Shown in pieces: positions 1-11,610 of a stretch of 64,000 bases of DNA. The notes below the pieces were generated by a model. That model was given only the letters and a program-made list of their open reading frames with translations, was not told the DNA's origin and ran no database searches. Both the position numbers and the translations under genes were made by a program. The stretch is taken from the NCBI GenBank assembly GCA_013368315.1, contig JAACJM010000038.1, positions 310,001-374,000 on the forward strand, written 5' to 3'. Source of the stretch: Tetrapyrgos nigripes. Lineage: Eukaryota; Basidiomycota; Agaricomycetes; Agaricales; Campanellaceae. Every line of letters begins with the position of its first letter. The first letter of the stretch is position 1.

Positions 1-220
1 GGGACCTTGAGGCTTGGGAACGGTCTTGAGAGTGGCCATATGAATGCGGCATGTCAAATAAAGGGAGGGAAGGGAAGGGAAGGAAGGAATGTGGTCGACT
101 TTTAAGAAGTCTTGCATTGTTTGGCGACACCTTCACAACTTGTTTGTTGATGACATCATCTTCAACAAATTTTCCTTCAAGTCCACATACACCTACCTCA
201 ACGCCTTGCCTCTCTTCTTC

Positions 221-3200
221 ATGAGCCTCAAATGCATATGTGGCAAAGAGTTCGATGAAGACATATGCCTTGCACATCACCAGGCCTGGTGCAAGAAGTG
301 GAAAGGAGGACAACTCACCAAAACTCTTGCAAAAAAGGCAAAGCAGATGGAGGCACCCAATTTGAAGGCAAATGGAAATGACAAGGCTGTAGGGAAAGGA
401 GTGGTTGCATTTGTGAGTTGTTTTAAGCCTTTCTACTCACTATATGCTGCTGCAAGCTCGTCCCATACAACTATCTCAACTTCTTCGAAAACCCCAATTC
501 CCATTCAAGTTCCTGACAATGAGCCTGCTCCTATGGATGCTCCAGATGATTGGGAGGTGCATTCTATGTTCAGCTTGCTGTCAGATACCCCTCAAGTTCT
601 GCCACCCTTAGACTTTGCCAACAATATATCCAATGACATACCCAATGACAACTCTATACCTTTCTCCACAACCAATACCTTTAAAGACGAGTTTAGCGAT
701 GATTCTATATGTGCTGAATACAGCGATATTACCTTTACCCCACTACACATTTTGTGTGATACTCTTGACATTGTTAAACATATGCAAGTCACTGACATTA
801 GAGGTCGGCGACTTACATCTCACAGCTAAATCCAGACATCGGCACCATCAGCAGGATGGAATTGACCCCAAAAACATCATTGAAGGCATACACAGTCGCA
901 GACTGCCCCCTCGTCTTGACAACTTCAACCTAACTTCTGAGGTGGTTCCTGAGGAATCCCCCTTGTCTATTGAAACCAATACTCCTAATCCTCCTCCTAC
1001 ATTCCCTCCCACCTCATCCACGAGTCATACATCACAAGGCATGTTGCCTTTAGAACCGCCATTTGGAAAATCAAGACCTTCCCAGACAAATTCAGACTCT
1101 ATCACATGTTCAATGCCTATCCTTCACATGACCCTGATTCCTCTCTCACTGTCTTTCTATGTGCTGAATCCAATATACTTGCCAATTCTGATGAGAAGCA
1201 AACTTGCAGATATGACCATGGACTTGGAAACTTACAGCCTCCATCATTTCATACTTTTCTCAACAAGGAAGAATTCAGGCTTATGGAGTGGTTTTACATG
1301 TCAGGTTCATTATTGGCTCTTCATCTCAATGTCCTCATCAAAGTCCTAAAGGACAATTTTGACATTTCGAAGATTCCTGACAATTTCGATGTAAACCAGG
1401 TCAACAGATGCATTGATGAGTACATCACCAGTATGCAAATTCCTTCACCCTCATCATCATCATCAAAAAACTCCAATGTTGACCCTGAATGTCCCCCACA
1501 TCTCAAATATGGGTGGAAAAGTTCTAGTGTCTCAATCTCATTGTCTTGTAAAGGTGTCCAATATGCATCTGAGGCTGATGCACCCACTTTTGAAGTAAAG
1601 AACATATGGCATTGTGATATTGTCAATGTCATAGCTTCGGAGGTGCAGAGTTCATCATTCGTAGACCATCACCTACGTCCTTACACCCTCATGTGGAATC
1701 CTGGTGATGGAGAGCCAGATCAATGAGTTTATGGGGAGGCTTATACATCAAACCATGCATTGGAGATCGAGCAGGAGATTTTCACTTCCATTCCACCACC
1801 ATCCAATCCTGAAATCGAATCCGTTTCCCTCTACGTCATGCTATGGTCAGATTCAACACATCTTGCTGAATTCAGCTCAGCCTCACTATGGCCAATATAT
1901 CTCTTTTTTGGCAACATCTCAAAGTATATTTGGGGTTCACTGTCAAAATCATACTGCTCATCACATAGCTTATATTCGTGAGGTGAGTTTCATTTTTGAT
2001 GCATGTATGACTTATGACTAAATTGGCATATCACAGCTTCCAAAAAAGCTCAGGGAGCACTATCAGACAGTCTACAACGGTCAAGAAATCTCATCTGAGT
2101 TGTGGACACATCTTAAGCATGACTTGATACAAGCTATCTGGTCTTTACTACTTAACCAATGTGTCAAAAATGCATACAAGTCTGGCGTCATCCTCAAGTG
2201 TTCCGATGACAAGATGAGCCGTTTTTTCCTGCACTGGTTTATATATTCAAAGGACTATCCAGAGAAGTAAGTCATTGCTCTAAAGTTCATTATTCATGCT
2301 GATGCGATTCTCAGATGTCTCATGGCCTGCACAAAGAACTGGGGATTATGTCTGTGTCCACGATGCCTCATCAAGCAGTATGAAGTCCATGAGATGGGCA
2401 CCAAAGTGGATATGGATAGACAGATGGAAAAGCAAGTCAACAGTCCAGAGTTATGAGGCAAAGTTGTCACTGCTCATCAGGAACTGTTAATGAATGGGAA
2501 GTCAATTACCAGCAAGAATGTGTGCAATCTGATGGATCCAGAATCATTGATCCCCACTCTTGTGAGTGCACTATTTTCAATTCAGTCATTGCTTTAACAG
2601 ACTTAGCAGACCAGAATGCATTTTCAGAAGCATTTTTTGAGTTTGGTTTCCAATGTTTCAAGATGGAGACCAACCATACTTGTCATGAGTTTGATATCGG
2701 GGAATTTCAACAAGTCTTCATTCATCTCGTTCGGATTTTAGAAGCTGCTAAGGGTAACTCGAGGGCCACAGTAGACCAGAGGTATATTCCTTATTCTTAA
2801 GTATCCCTTCAGAGACTTACAAAGAGATTACAGGTATAGAGACATGCCAATGTTTGGCACCAGTAGCATTCATAAATTCCCAGAAGAGGCTACAGCTATG
2901 AAGAAACTTGCCACATGGAATTACAAGGATTTCCTACAGGTGAGTGACTCATAATTGATGGAATCTCCAACGGTGGCTGACTCATGTGTAGTGTGCTATC
3001 CCATGCTTTGATTCTCTCCTAGCACCATTCCATGATGAGGTCATCAAGGACTTGTTATGGGACCTTCTCGTCTTCCAAGGGTATGCAAAACTACAGATGC
3101 ACACCGACTCAACAGTCGCCTCTTTGGCTATGGCCACATAAAGACTGGGACATAGCCTTCAGAGATTTGCAGAGGTGACATGTAGCTCATTCAATACCAA

Positions 3201-4771
3201 GGAGTTATCTGAAGAGGCTGCTGCTTGTATTCGTCATGCTGAGAATGCCATAAAGAAATGTGCTACCACTAATGAAGCCGATGCTCCAACGCAAAAACCT
3301 AAAGTACTTGCATCAAAGACACTCCTGAAGCAACACTACAATCTCAATACACCAAAGCTGCATGCTTTGGGATACTATGCCAATGACATTCCTGAGTTTG
3401 GAACCACTGACTCACATACAACACTCATTGTGAGTAGTATTTATGTCACTTTTTTCATTATAACTGACTGTCATTGGTAGGGCAAAATGGAGCATGGTCA
3501 TAATAAAAATCTATACCAGCACACTTCAAAGTCTGAGTTTGAAGGCCAGATAGGCAATCTCACTGCACAAGAATGAGTGATCTTTGATATTGCTGAGCAA
3601 AACAAGCTCACTCCTTTGGCACAACTTATGCCCGCTTCCCAATCCACTGAACCCACTAATCTGGAGGAGAATGGGTTTAACCCAGCTTCACCATTCTGGA
3701 TTGGCATATCTGAAAAGGAGAAAGTCGATTTGGACATTCTGCTTTCTGAGAACCAACAGGATCCTGCATTCAAGGTGAGCTATATTGGTCAACTTTTTGA
3801 TTCTACATTTGATCTCGTACTTGAAGGACTTTCTCTGAAAACTTAAAGACCATCTTCTTGGATGGCTGCTCAACACTGATGACTGCATTGAGTATTCTGA
3901 GGAGGACCATCGATCAATCATTCTAGAGAATGACACCCTCTTTTCCCATCAGACAGCACATTTCAACTATACATCCTATGACCTCCAGTGATGTTGCGAT
4001 ACAATCAATCCTTGTACACATCCCCATATCTTGACACTCTCTGGTGAGAGAGAACACCCTTATCAGTATGCTCACATTATCAACATTTTTCATGTTTATG
4101 CCCACCATCATGGACCAAAGTCATCAAATGATAGGCATATTCACAAGTTTTACATCCTTTTTATCTGCTGGTTTGACTTCAATTCTGAATCTCCCTGGGG
4201 CTTTGAAGTAAAACATCTCCCTCATGTTTATTTCCCACATAGCAGCACACCAGATGCTTTTGGCTTCTTGGATCCTGCACACGTTATATGTGGTGTCCAT
4301 CTTATGCCTGTCTACGCATCTGTACAAAGTGGCACACTACTTCTACCAAACTCAAAAGCATGGCAAATGGAATCAGGAGAAGAAGGCAAGACTGAAACCT
4401 TGGACTGGAATGAGTACTATGTCAGAATGTGAGTAAATTTGGTCTCTTTCATCAAATTTTACTTACTGTATGATAGTGCCACAGATCAGGATATGTTCAT
4501 GCATTTCCAAGGTGGCGCTGTAGGTCATAAATCAACCCAAAATTTTACAAGGGGCTTGGAGAAGGAGGCAATTGCTGCTGAGCAGAGACTGGACCAAGCA
4601 CTGGACACTGGGGTGATCTTTGGTTTACCTGAATGGGAGTTTGATGATGAGGTAGAGTCAGATCAGGAGTTGGACATCAATGTGGAAGAGGATGACGACC
4701 GAGTACAGGCTTGTTTGGATGAGGAAATGTTTATTGAGGATTCTGAGGGCAAGGAAAATAGTACAGTGTAG
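221..4771 (+). pseudogene. Decayed Plavaka-family transposase
   Basis: This is the transposase of a Plavaka-type DNA transposon, a basidiomycete group of the CACTA-like/KDZ class. The reading order matches the family. A Cys/His N-terminal segment (CICGKEF, then LAHHQ) begins at the ATG at 221. Near 1680 comes a stretch ending WNPGDGEP. Around 1740-1980 is a block containing LWSDSTHLAEF and LWPIYLFFGNISKY. A block with LKCSDDKMSRF and YSKDYPEK follows near 2190-2270, then a CPRCLIKQ-like segment near 2370. The C-terminal part has DAFGFLDP and VICGVHLMP near 4250-4310 and an acidic tail near 4640-4760. Several introns look canonical, for example near 1981-2036. The gene is dead: in-frame stops lie at 1724, 3139, 3574 and 3989, with further frame changes around 830-1100. 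The family call rests on remembered motif order and is fairly secure. The boundaries are approximate. Confidence 0.82.
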
Positions 4772-5200
4772 TACTATCTGTATCTTTGAATAGGATTGAA
4801 CGGGCAAGATCATTTCCACATAATTTCAACTGGGTCAACTTTCTCATGTGCATTACTTGTATGTATACCCAATATGTATCTTGATGGCATTGCTATAACC
4901 CTAGTAGATACATCATGGAATACAATGGATATATGTATCAATACTGGAACGGTCTGGACTATTAATCCAATCATGGAATAAGATGGCAATCAACCCTGAT
5001 ACTGGAATATACTGGCCACCATAATCCATCATTGATATGGATGGCATACTCTGTCAATTATGGGATGCATGGCCACCAAATCAATAATGGATTGAAGTGA
5101 CCACTGCAATCTATGTTGGCAACAAGATGTTACAAGGCTGAATGAAATGAGGCTGAGTTCTTTACACTCCGTTTCTGCATGTGACAGTGCATATTCATCC
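4772..5200. mobile_element. 3' flank of the Plavaka relic with short subterminal repeats
   Basis: The stretch after the transposase stop is AT-rich and reuses a few short words. ATACTGGA occurs at least twice, TGGCCACCA-type words occur twice, and CATGGAATA/CAATGGAT-type words recur between about 4900 and 5100. Such words are common in subterminal regions of CACTA-like elements. I could not find the terminal inverted repeat. The 5' end of the element probably lies outside the window, so the extent given is approximate. Confidence 0.4.
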
Positions 5201-6138
5201 CATCTCCTCCCATGCTGTTGTTTCCAGTTTCCTCCTTGCCAATATCCACACTAATTATCTTGGCGGCGTGTCATTGAGGGGTTCAAGACAAGGATTATAG
5301 GAGAATCACCCTGGGTATAATTTGCATGAAATGAATGAGGCGAGGCTCAGTAGTGCCATACATAAAGTAAATATTGTAGTATATGGAAACAAGAAGATGA
5401 AAATGGGAGAGGAGGATGGGTAGCTCGAGAAATAGCTAGTGCTGCTAGACTCGTAAGTAAGAGTGAAAAAATGAAGTGATATATGATGCGTACCTGAGAG
5501 ACTTGTGAATAGTAAGACTGAAAAGATGAAGAATGAATAGGACAAGTCTCTCGGGGACATAAGTATGGGAATACTCGAAACAGGAGAAAGAAACGTGTAT
5601 GTGATGGAACTATGGCATTTTCCTATCTATCTTCGAATTACTCTTACTTGCATTGATTAGATTACATCTTCTATGAAATTCTCTTTAATTCTTTTGACTC
5701 ACAGGTAATGAATATTCTTTGATCTCCTAGAAGATTCTCTTATATTCCACAAGCACTCATAGTACTATAGATACCAAGCCACATTGTATTAGAGAGAACC
5801 TAAATCACTACTTTGTCTACCAACTTACCTTCTACCTGAAGTGAGAATTCTTGAGTGGCTATGCAACGCTTTGCACTTGTCAACCTCCTCAACCCTCAGA
5901 TACTTATTAGCTGTCTTGGCACTACAAGTATTCGAGATTATGAAGTATTGATCTATTAAGGTTACTACAGAGTTACATCAAACCTATGCAATCTACAAAA
6001 TCTAGCCCTACTCTTTTACAGCATATGAAGATAAATTAGAAACATGCGGAAGGAAATCAGAGACATGTACAAGAACTCGAGACAAAACAAATTACTGAGA
6101 CAAAGAGAGAAAGGATATGTGTGTGGGGAATGTGCAAT

Positions 6139-6226
6139 GGACAGCCCTGGGGTCCTGTGCGAGAGGTACGGGCCACGGAGGCATACAAGATAACCGTGGA
6201 CAGCCCTGAGGTCCTGCCCGAGGGGT
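6139..6226 (+). repeat. Two imperfect 28-30 bp direct repeats
   Basis: The sequence GGACAGCCCTGGGGTCCTG (from 6139) recurs as GGACAGCCCTGAGGTCCTG (from 6198). Each is followed by a similar GAG(A/G)GGTA tail. The copies are 59 bp apart. Each also contains a short palindromic core around CCCTGGGG/CCTGAGG. Function unknown. Confidence 0.6.
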
Positions 6227-6289
6227 AAGTGATAGGGATGGATGAAATCCAAGGTGGCACTTACAGCAATGATTAGATCTTTATAAAGT

Positions 6290-6316
6290 ATTTCTAGGTT
6301 GTTACTGCCTAGAAAT
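6290..6316. repeat. Perfect 9-bp inverted repeat (hairpin)
   Basis: ATTTCTAGG at 6290-6298 and its exact complement CCTAGAAAT at 6308-6316 flank a 9-nt loop. It could fold as a small hairpin. No T-run follows and no gene is adjacent, so a terminator role is not supported. Confidence 0.5.
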
Positions 6317-7644
6317 TGCCACCATCAACCTCTAGACAATTTCTCGGACTTACCTGGGTTCAAAGAGTTTTCTATTTAGGTTTATATCTTCCGTCTCAGC
6401 GCTGTCCAGCCTCATACGAGCCACGCCTCAGCACTGGCCCACACCCCCTTCATCCATCTCTACGCCATGATTTCTTACATTGCCATGCTATCCCATGTCT
6501 GGCCATGAATGTGCAGATTAGGTGATGCTGAGGGAAGGTAACACATCTAAAGCTCGTCTTGCTGGCTGGTGGGGCCTGTGTCATCATCAACCTTGACGGA
6601 GGGAAGTTATGAGGCCTTTAGGCTGAGTTAACTTAGGTTGACCTCGAAAATGTTCCCAGGGGTTCAGTCTCCCACCCCTTTTCATCCGGTCTCTACCTTC
6701 CCGACAACCGAAATGTGTCTAGACTCGGTCTGGACTGGGTCCAATGACCGCTGGTGACGTCGACAACCACGACATCATGCTAGCGTGTCAAGTGTGTCAA
6801 CTCGTCTTGCTTGCAGCTCATCATGTTTCCCCCCACCTCAAATCCCTCTAAAAGCAAACCAGATCCAATGGGGAAAGTATATATATTGGTCAACAAGGAC
6901 CTCAACCACTGGGAACTGTCGCTTTTGAAGAGATACTTAGAAGGAAAGGCCAGAGAGAAACTGAAACCTTTTTCTATGTATGTCTACATTGCGCCTACAT
7001 AAGTGTACTGACTCACCTATCTTCACAGGTGCATTCAACTACACCCATAGTTCCGTCAGTACCTTCTCGACTCACCATGCCAACCTTGCAACCCTCCGCT
7101 GCCTGCGCATCGTTGCACGCATGCTCGACCCTACCAACACCCGTTCCCTCTCTACTAGGCATCTGGTACCCCTCTCCCACTCTCATTGCTCCTCTCTGTC
7201 TCCAAAGTATCTTTGTTCAAGACGGCTTACTCGCCCCAACGCGTTCTGGTCTTCACCTGAGTCAGGCGTTGCCGTTGGTGTTGACGTTGGTTTCTCATGC
7301 CTTTATGTGATGGGTGACTTGGTGGTTAGATTGGGCTTTGCGCTCTTCACTGCGTAATTGTCGTGTTGACATGAAGCTAGAGTTGAGTTGGATTTAGCTG
7401 TTGCGTTGGGTGTCTGGCAGCGCATTGATGATCTTTGGATGTTAGTTTCGATTTTTTCCTCCTTAGCACATACATACTTAAGCTTATTTCACTCATACTA
7501 CTTTGTAAGTAGCTGCTATGTAGTCAATACAAGAGTGAAATTTTGGTATGATCTTGTTGAGGAGGGCCTCGTACCTTGCCATGCGAAGCAGTGGCATCTT
7601 TCCCCAGTATGGATGACGCGATGACATGTCAGTTGAGCGTCTCA

Positions 7645-7671
7645 GTCATTTCGGTCATTTCGGTCATTTCG
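7645..7671 (+). repeat. Three tandem copies of GTCATTTCG
   Basis: Three exact 9-bp units lie head to tail in otherwise unique sequence. This is a minor microsatellite-like tract. Confidence 0.8.
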
Positions 7672-7773
7672 GAGCGCTGAAGTGGCGTGTGAAACTTAGA
7701 ACCCGTGGAAACATTTGCTACTCAATTGCGAGCGAGGTCGACATAAGTTAAACTCGGCCTAAAGGGCCTCGTC

Positions 7774-7799
7774 ATATTCTCCAAAACCTTCTTCGTCGC
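7774..7799 (+). pseudogene. Orphan fragment of a small-secreted-protein signal exon
   Basis: These 26 bases match the first 26 bases of the secreted-protein gene starting at 12504 (12504-12529) at 25 of 26 positions. The one difference turns the start codon ATG into ATA. Similarity is lost immediately on the right. On the left there is only a vague resemblance to the other gene's leader (ACTCGGCCT versus GCTCGGCCC). It is best read as a relic of a related or duplicated gene. Confidence 0.55.
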
Positions 7800-8210
7800 T
7801 CCGTTACGAAGGGCTTGGGGGATATTTGATCTGACCTGGGATTTGATGGGCTTGAGATGTTACGAGAGACACTTTGGGATTTGGTGGGTATTGTTGGGAT
7901 TTAGTGCATTTCTCCGTTTGGACTCTTATGGATAAATATGAACACTTGATACTGGTTATAGTTGGCTAATACACGATGTAAGAAATACTGAACACAGTAC
8001 TAGTAGTAGTAGCAGTTGTGTTAGTGGGGTTTAGTGGGACTAGCCCGGGAGTGGGAATTAAAAACGCGCAGCATTGCTAAGTTCACCCATGGATTTTTAT
8101 ATGAGCCTATCTACCATTCAACCAACGATTTTATATAATTCCCGTGTAATAGCAGAATCAGGTTGTCAGTTTTCACCTCAGACCACATGTTGTGGCTTGA
8201 CATCGTAGTG

Positions 8211-9482
8211 TCAATCCTTGTCCTCAGAAATGTGAAGGCTTGGAAGACTGGCACTTCCATGCAAGGCGACCGATGGACCACTTCCAGCAAAGCCTCCGTT
8301 GCGGCGGATGTGGATTGGAAGCGAGCTGTTAGTTGCACCCTGTCGGCCAGAAGCAGTCTGGAACGAGCTAATGTGGAAGGACTGATAGTTGGAAGTTCCA
8401 TCTGGCGAAATGAGACCGAACTTGATCTTCCGGTACACTGTGCATGCCATGGAGTTGACGACTGCCGACAACGGGAGGATGCCTATGGCGTGATCGGAGA
8501 CTGGGAGATTGGAGAGTTTGAAGAGGATAAGGAAGACAATGTTTCCGCTAAGTGCGACCCTGGAAAATTTGGTCATTTATTTAGCCTTGAGTCACAAAAT
8601 GGAACAGAACAGACGTACAGATAGTAATGCTGGCCACCTTGAAGAAGATTCCTCGATAGCTTTGGCAAAAATCTTCGCCCAAAGAATGTCTTCAACTGTG
8701 CAGAGAAATTCTCTTCAATCAGAGAATTCACCAGGATTCGATAAGTGATTGCGAAAAATACGGCACTATCGTTGATCATCAATGTGGTTGCCATTGCTAC
8801 GGTGTAATCTTCGACTCCAAGGAGGATGCATGCGCGAGTAGTGCCAATATGAGCACTACTGGTTCCAAATGGGATTGTCAATACTCCTCCAACAGTACCC
8901 AGCCATAGCAGGGTAAACACAGCAATCACCAGCTTGTCTTTATTCCATACCGCAACGACACGGAGCAAGAAGAGCAGGGAAGTGAAAGAAGTTGACAGCA
9001 CAACGAAGATACCGAACGCCACTTGAAGAGCCTGACAGTTGGGAACATCACCAACTATAATTTTTAAAATGAGATTTACTGGTGCTGAACAACATAATAA
9101 CCTATGGGAAGCTTACCTGAGAAGATAAAGGTGATAAGGATAAATGCGAGAGTCGCGATCCTGCCGAAAATGATTATTGCCATGAACAAGGAATATTTCT
9201 CATGGTGGCATTGTACGCACCTCGACAAATAGTAGATTATAGTGGGTAATCGGATTCTGTGCTTGAAGAGCAACTGATAATCACTCCCGAGATTAATCGC
9301 GCAGTCCCAGATGTAACCCTGAGCATTTTGTCAAACATTGACGAGCTTTGAACATGATTGTGACTTACACCAAGAGTGACAGCACAGAGGTACCTGGCTA
9401 CCTCGAACTGATTGGCGATGTCCGGGGGCAGGAACGCAAGTGGCGTGAAAGGATTAGGGAGAGGAGTTGTCTCGTTTGACAT
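8211..9482 (-). CDS. Seven-helix-type fungal membrane protein, DUF6533-like
   Basis: The model has five exons read right to left: 9369-9482, 9221-9318, 9117-9160, 8619-9054 and 8211-8559. All introns are GT-AG and the phases agree, giving 346 residues. The N-terminus has the pattern common in Agaricomycetes: an NPFTPLAFLPP opening, then GYIWDCAINLGSDYQLL and RLPTIIYYLSR, which resembles DUF6533. Further hydrophobic helices follow, such as FGIFVVLSTSFTSLLFLLRV and VFTLLWLGTVGGVLTIPFG. The C-terminal 70 residues are polar and Ser/Gly-rich, presumably cytoplasmic. The start at 9482 was chosen because homologs begin just before the NPF motif; an in-frame upstream ATG at 9599 would add 39 residues with no hydrophobic character. 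Function is unknown. These proteins form large lineage-specific families in mushrooms. Confidence 0.8.
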
Positions 9483-9549
9483 TGTGGGTTGCTGGGTTGA
9501 TAAAGTGACAGCTACGTCTTGTTGGAGTCCAAGCTTTAAGCTTACCAGG

Positions 9550-10023
9550 AAGCTTATACGATCTGGGACGGGTACTGATACGGCAATATTACGATTCAAT
9601 ACTGCATACGGGTCTTTTCACCGGGAGATGTCCAGGATTCTAAGTAGAAATGTCACTTTTTGCCAGGCTTTACAGAACTGTTATCTGATGCTTGTACACT
9701 CAAAGACTTGTCCAGTTCGTCTATGGTTGCTTGAAGCATTCTTATGTAATAACGCCGTGGCGGCGCAAGCGGGGCGCGTTTACTCTCAGACTTAGAAGTC
9801 CAAGCTCTAAATTTACTAAGAATCTGCGAGCTCTTGATCCACTAGGTTTTACGGGTCCAGTACTAGTATAGTGTACCCGTCTTCGTACTTGTACGGGTCA
9901 TCTGGAAGCTTGTACAACACGGGACGGGTACTGAAGTAGTACTAATACGGCAGTATCATTACGGTTCAATACAGCATACGGATCTTTTTTACCGGGAGAT
10001 GTCCAGGGTTCTAAGTAGAAATG
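9550..10023 (+). repeat. Diverged direct repeat pair, about 105 bp
   Basis: A segment beginning AAGCTT and GGGACGGGTACTGA and ending CTAAGTAGAAATG occurs at 9550-9652 and again at 9906-10023. The second copy carries small insertions, for example AGTAGTACT. The pair flanks GTACTAGTA-rich sequence. No gene is evident. The offset is about 360 bp. It may be a diverged tandem duplication or two copies of a small repeat. Confidence 0.7.
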
Positions 10024-10582
10024 GCTTCTTGAGACTCAACGACCACGACGACCACGACGATGACAGTGCCTGTGGTGGTGTCACTTCCGGTTCACTGCTC
10101 CCCAACTGCTCCCTCGTTTGAAATGATTTGCAATTCTATCCACAGGCTATGGAACTAGCATTCCCGAACGGGGACGACGTGTGTCTAGTAGACGTGTAGA
10201 GTTTTTGAAGATGGTTAGGTCACGTAGGAAAGGTGGTTACAGGTATTTATAGGACGACTCCTAGGTTTAGCTTACTTCGATATTTACTATCGGAGACAAA
10301 GATATATTTTTCTGACTCTATCTAGGTCTAAATCTTACAATAGCTACCTAAAGCTGAAGTGTACTCATTTCAGGAAACACGTAGAAACACGGCCACCACC
10401 CGCACCCGCACCATGCACCAAGGGGACCCGCACTTTTCTGGATCCCCGGGCTTTTCGAAGAGGACCAAGAGCAGAATGCATTGAAATCATGTGCTTCGCG
10501 CCTTTTGAGACAATTCTGCGGTATTCTGGAGGAAGGAAGATCATCTTTTCTGAGTAGGTTTTCTAGGAAAGGTATCCTAAAA
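10024..10582. other. Intergenic, no gene seen
   Basis: The sequence between the repeat pair and the U6-bearing duplication has no open frame of note and no recognisable RNA gene. Confidence 0.5.
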
Positions 10583-11097
10583 TTTCAAGTTGACGCGTTT
10601 ACGAATGGCACCTCGAAAGCCATGACTGAGGATCATGACGTACGTATGCTTTAGTGGGATTATATTATATCAAATCATCCGGAAAAACCAGCGCAAAATG
10701 GCTGCAAGACTCAAGGAGTCGCCTGGGTCGAAACTGGGTCGAGGTAAGAGACAAGAGGTGAAGTATTTAGCCGAGCAGCCGGCGACGTGGCACTAGACCA
10801 ATGTTCTCACCAGGTGGCGCAACTTGCCCTTACAGCCATGGCTACTTACGGCAGCCTTACTGCGTCTCAGTTGATCTCAGAATTAAAACTACAACATCCT
10901 CAGACCTTATACTCTAGTTCAGCTATCGTATGAGAGGATGAATATATGTAAAGCTAAGGAAATCCTTCCGAGCAGCGCGAAAGAGGAATAAATGGCGCAC
11001 AATACCATTACCCCGTGAAGTCTACACAATCATAACGCTTAACATGGGGTCTCCGTCCGTACAGTCATCTAATGTCCCCTTCGGGGTGACATACGAA

Positions 11098-11128
<31 letters not shown>

Positions 11129-11610
11129 GGCCCCTGCACAAGGATGACACGCTTTCCCGGAGTGGTAGACCTACGGGTCTCAATATTTATTTTTTGCTCA
11201 TTCTAGCTACATAATAGTAATAGGAGGGATGCGTTATAGTCTTGGACAAGAATGTCTTCTTTCTATCAGAAATCATTCTTTTTACAAACACTGAGTACAT
11301 ACTAAAGTGCTTCTCAGCCTTTTTCTAGACTTTTCCATCTCCTCGCTAGTCCCAAGGTCCCAACCTTCGGGTTCTTCATTCTCGTCACCTTTATTTAATC
11401 CTCGTCCGGATCCTCATCACTACAAGAATGGTCATATCCTCTCACAACAGTGACCCATCGGCCGGTCCCAGTTGGAATAAATCCGTACATCATCATATCA
11501 CAACCTCCCACTGAGGAAATTTCTTCTTTTTATCCTCCATATCATCTGTGTCAATCTCAGTTGGGAAAAACAACGTTCATCACGTCATGTACGCCAGTGC
11601 TGAGTCTTCT
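10583..11610 (+). repeat. Segmental direct duplication, copy 1 (carries U6)
   Basis: About 1.03 kb starting TTTCAAGTTGACGCG and ending GCTGAGTCTTCT is repeated at 13065-14098, an offset of about 2.48 kb. The copies differ by scattered substitutions and small indels, except across the U6 gene, where they are identical. Copy 1 lies in intergenic DNA, whereas copy 2 starts inside a coding exon. Confidence 0.9.
11074..11195 (+). ncRNA. U6: U6 spliceosomal snRNA, copy 1
   Basis: U6 pairs with the 5' splice site and with U2 in the catalytic core of the spliceosome. The diagnostic core is present: AAAAATTGGAACGATACAG, the ACAGAGA box, AGATTAGCATGG with the AGC triad, and CCCCTGCACAAGGATGACAC, which forms the internal stem-loop. 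The 5' end can form a hairpin, GTC-CCC-TTCG-GGG-T-GAC, capped by a UUCG-type loop. The 3' part can form AGACC-TACG-GGTCT, followed by a run of six T that fits a Pol III terminator. At roughly 120 nt it is slightly longer than usual, the excess lying in the 3' segment. No TATA box was evident at -30. The exact 5' end is inferred from the hairpin. Confidence 0.93.

Larger units (their letters stand above)
5201..8210. other. Gene-poor interval of about 3 kb
   Basis: I see no supportable gene here. The open frames on both strands are short and lack recognisable domains; this includes an 84-codon hydrophobic minus-strand frame at 5306-5560 and frames at 6811-7310. The interval holds several small repeats that are listed separately. 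AT-rich composition in its first third suggests transposon debris next to the Plavaka relic. Confidence 0.5.

Noticed and set aside
5590..6350. Possible solo LTR between TGTGATGG and CTCTAGACA
   Set aside because: Terminal TG/CA alone is weak. No matching second copy, target duplication or primer-binding site was found.
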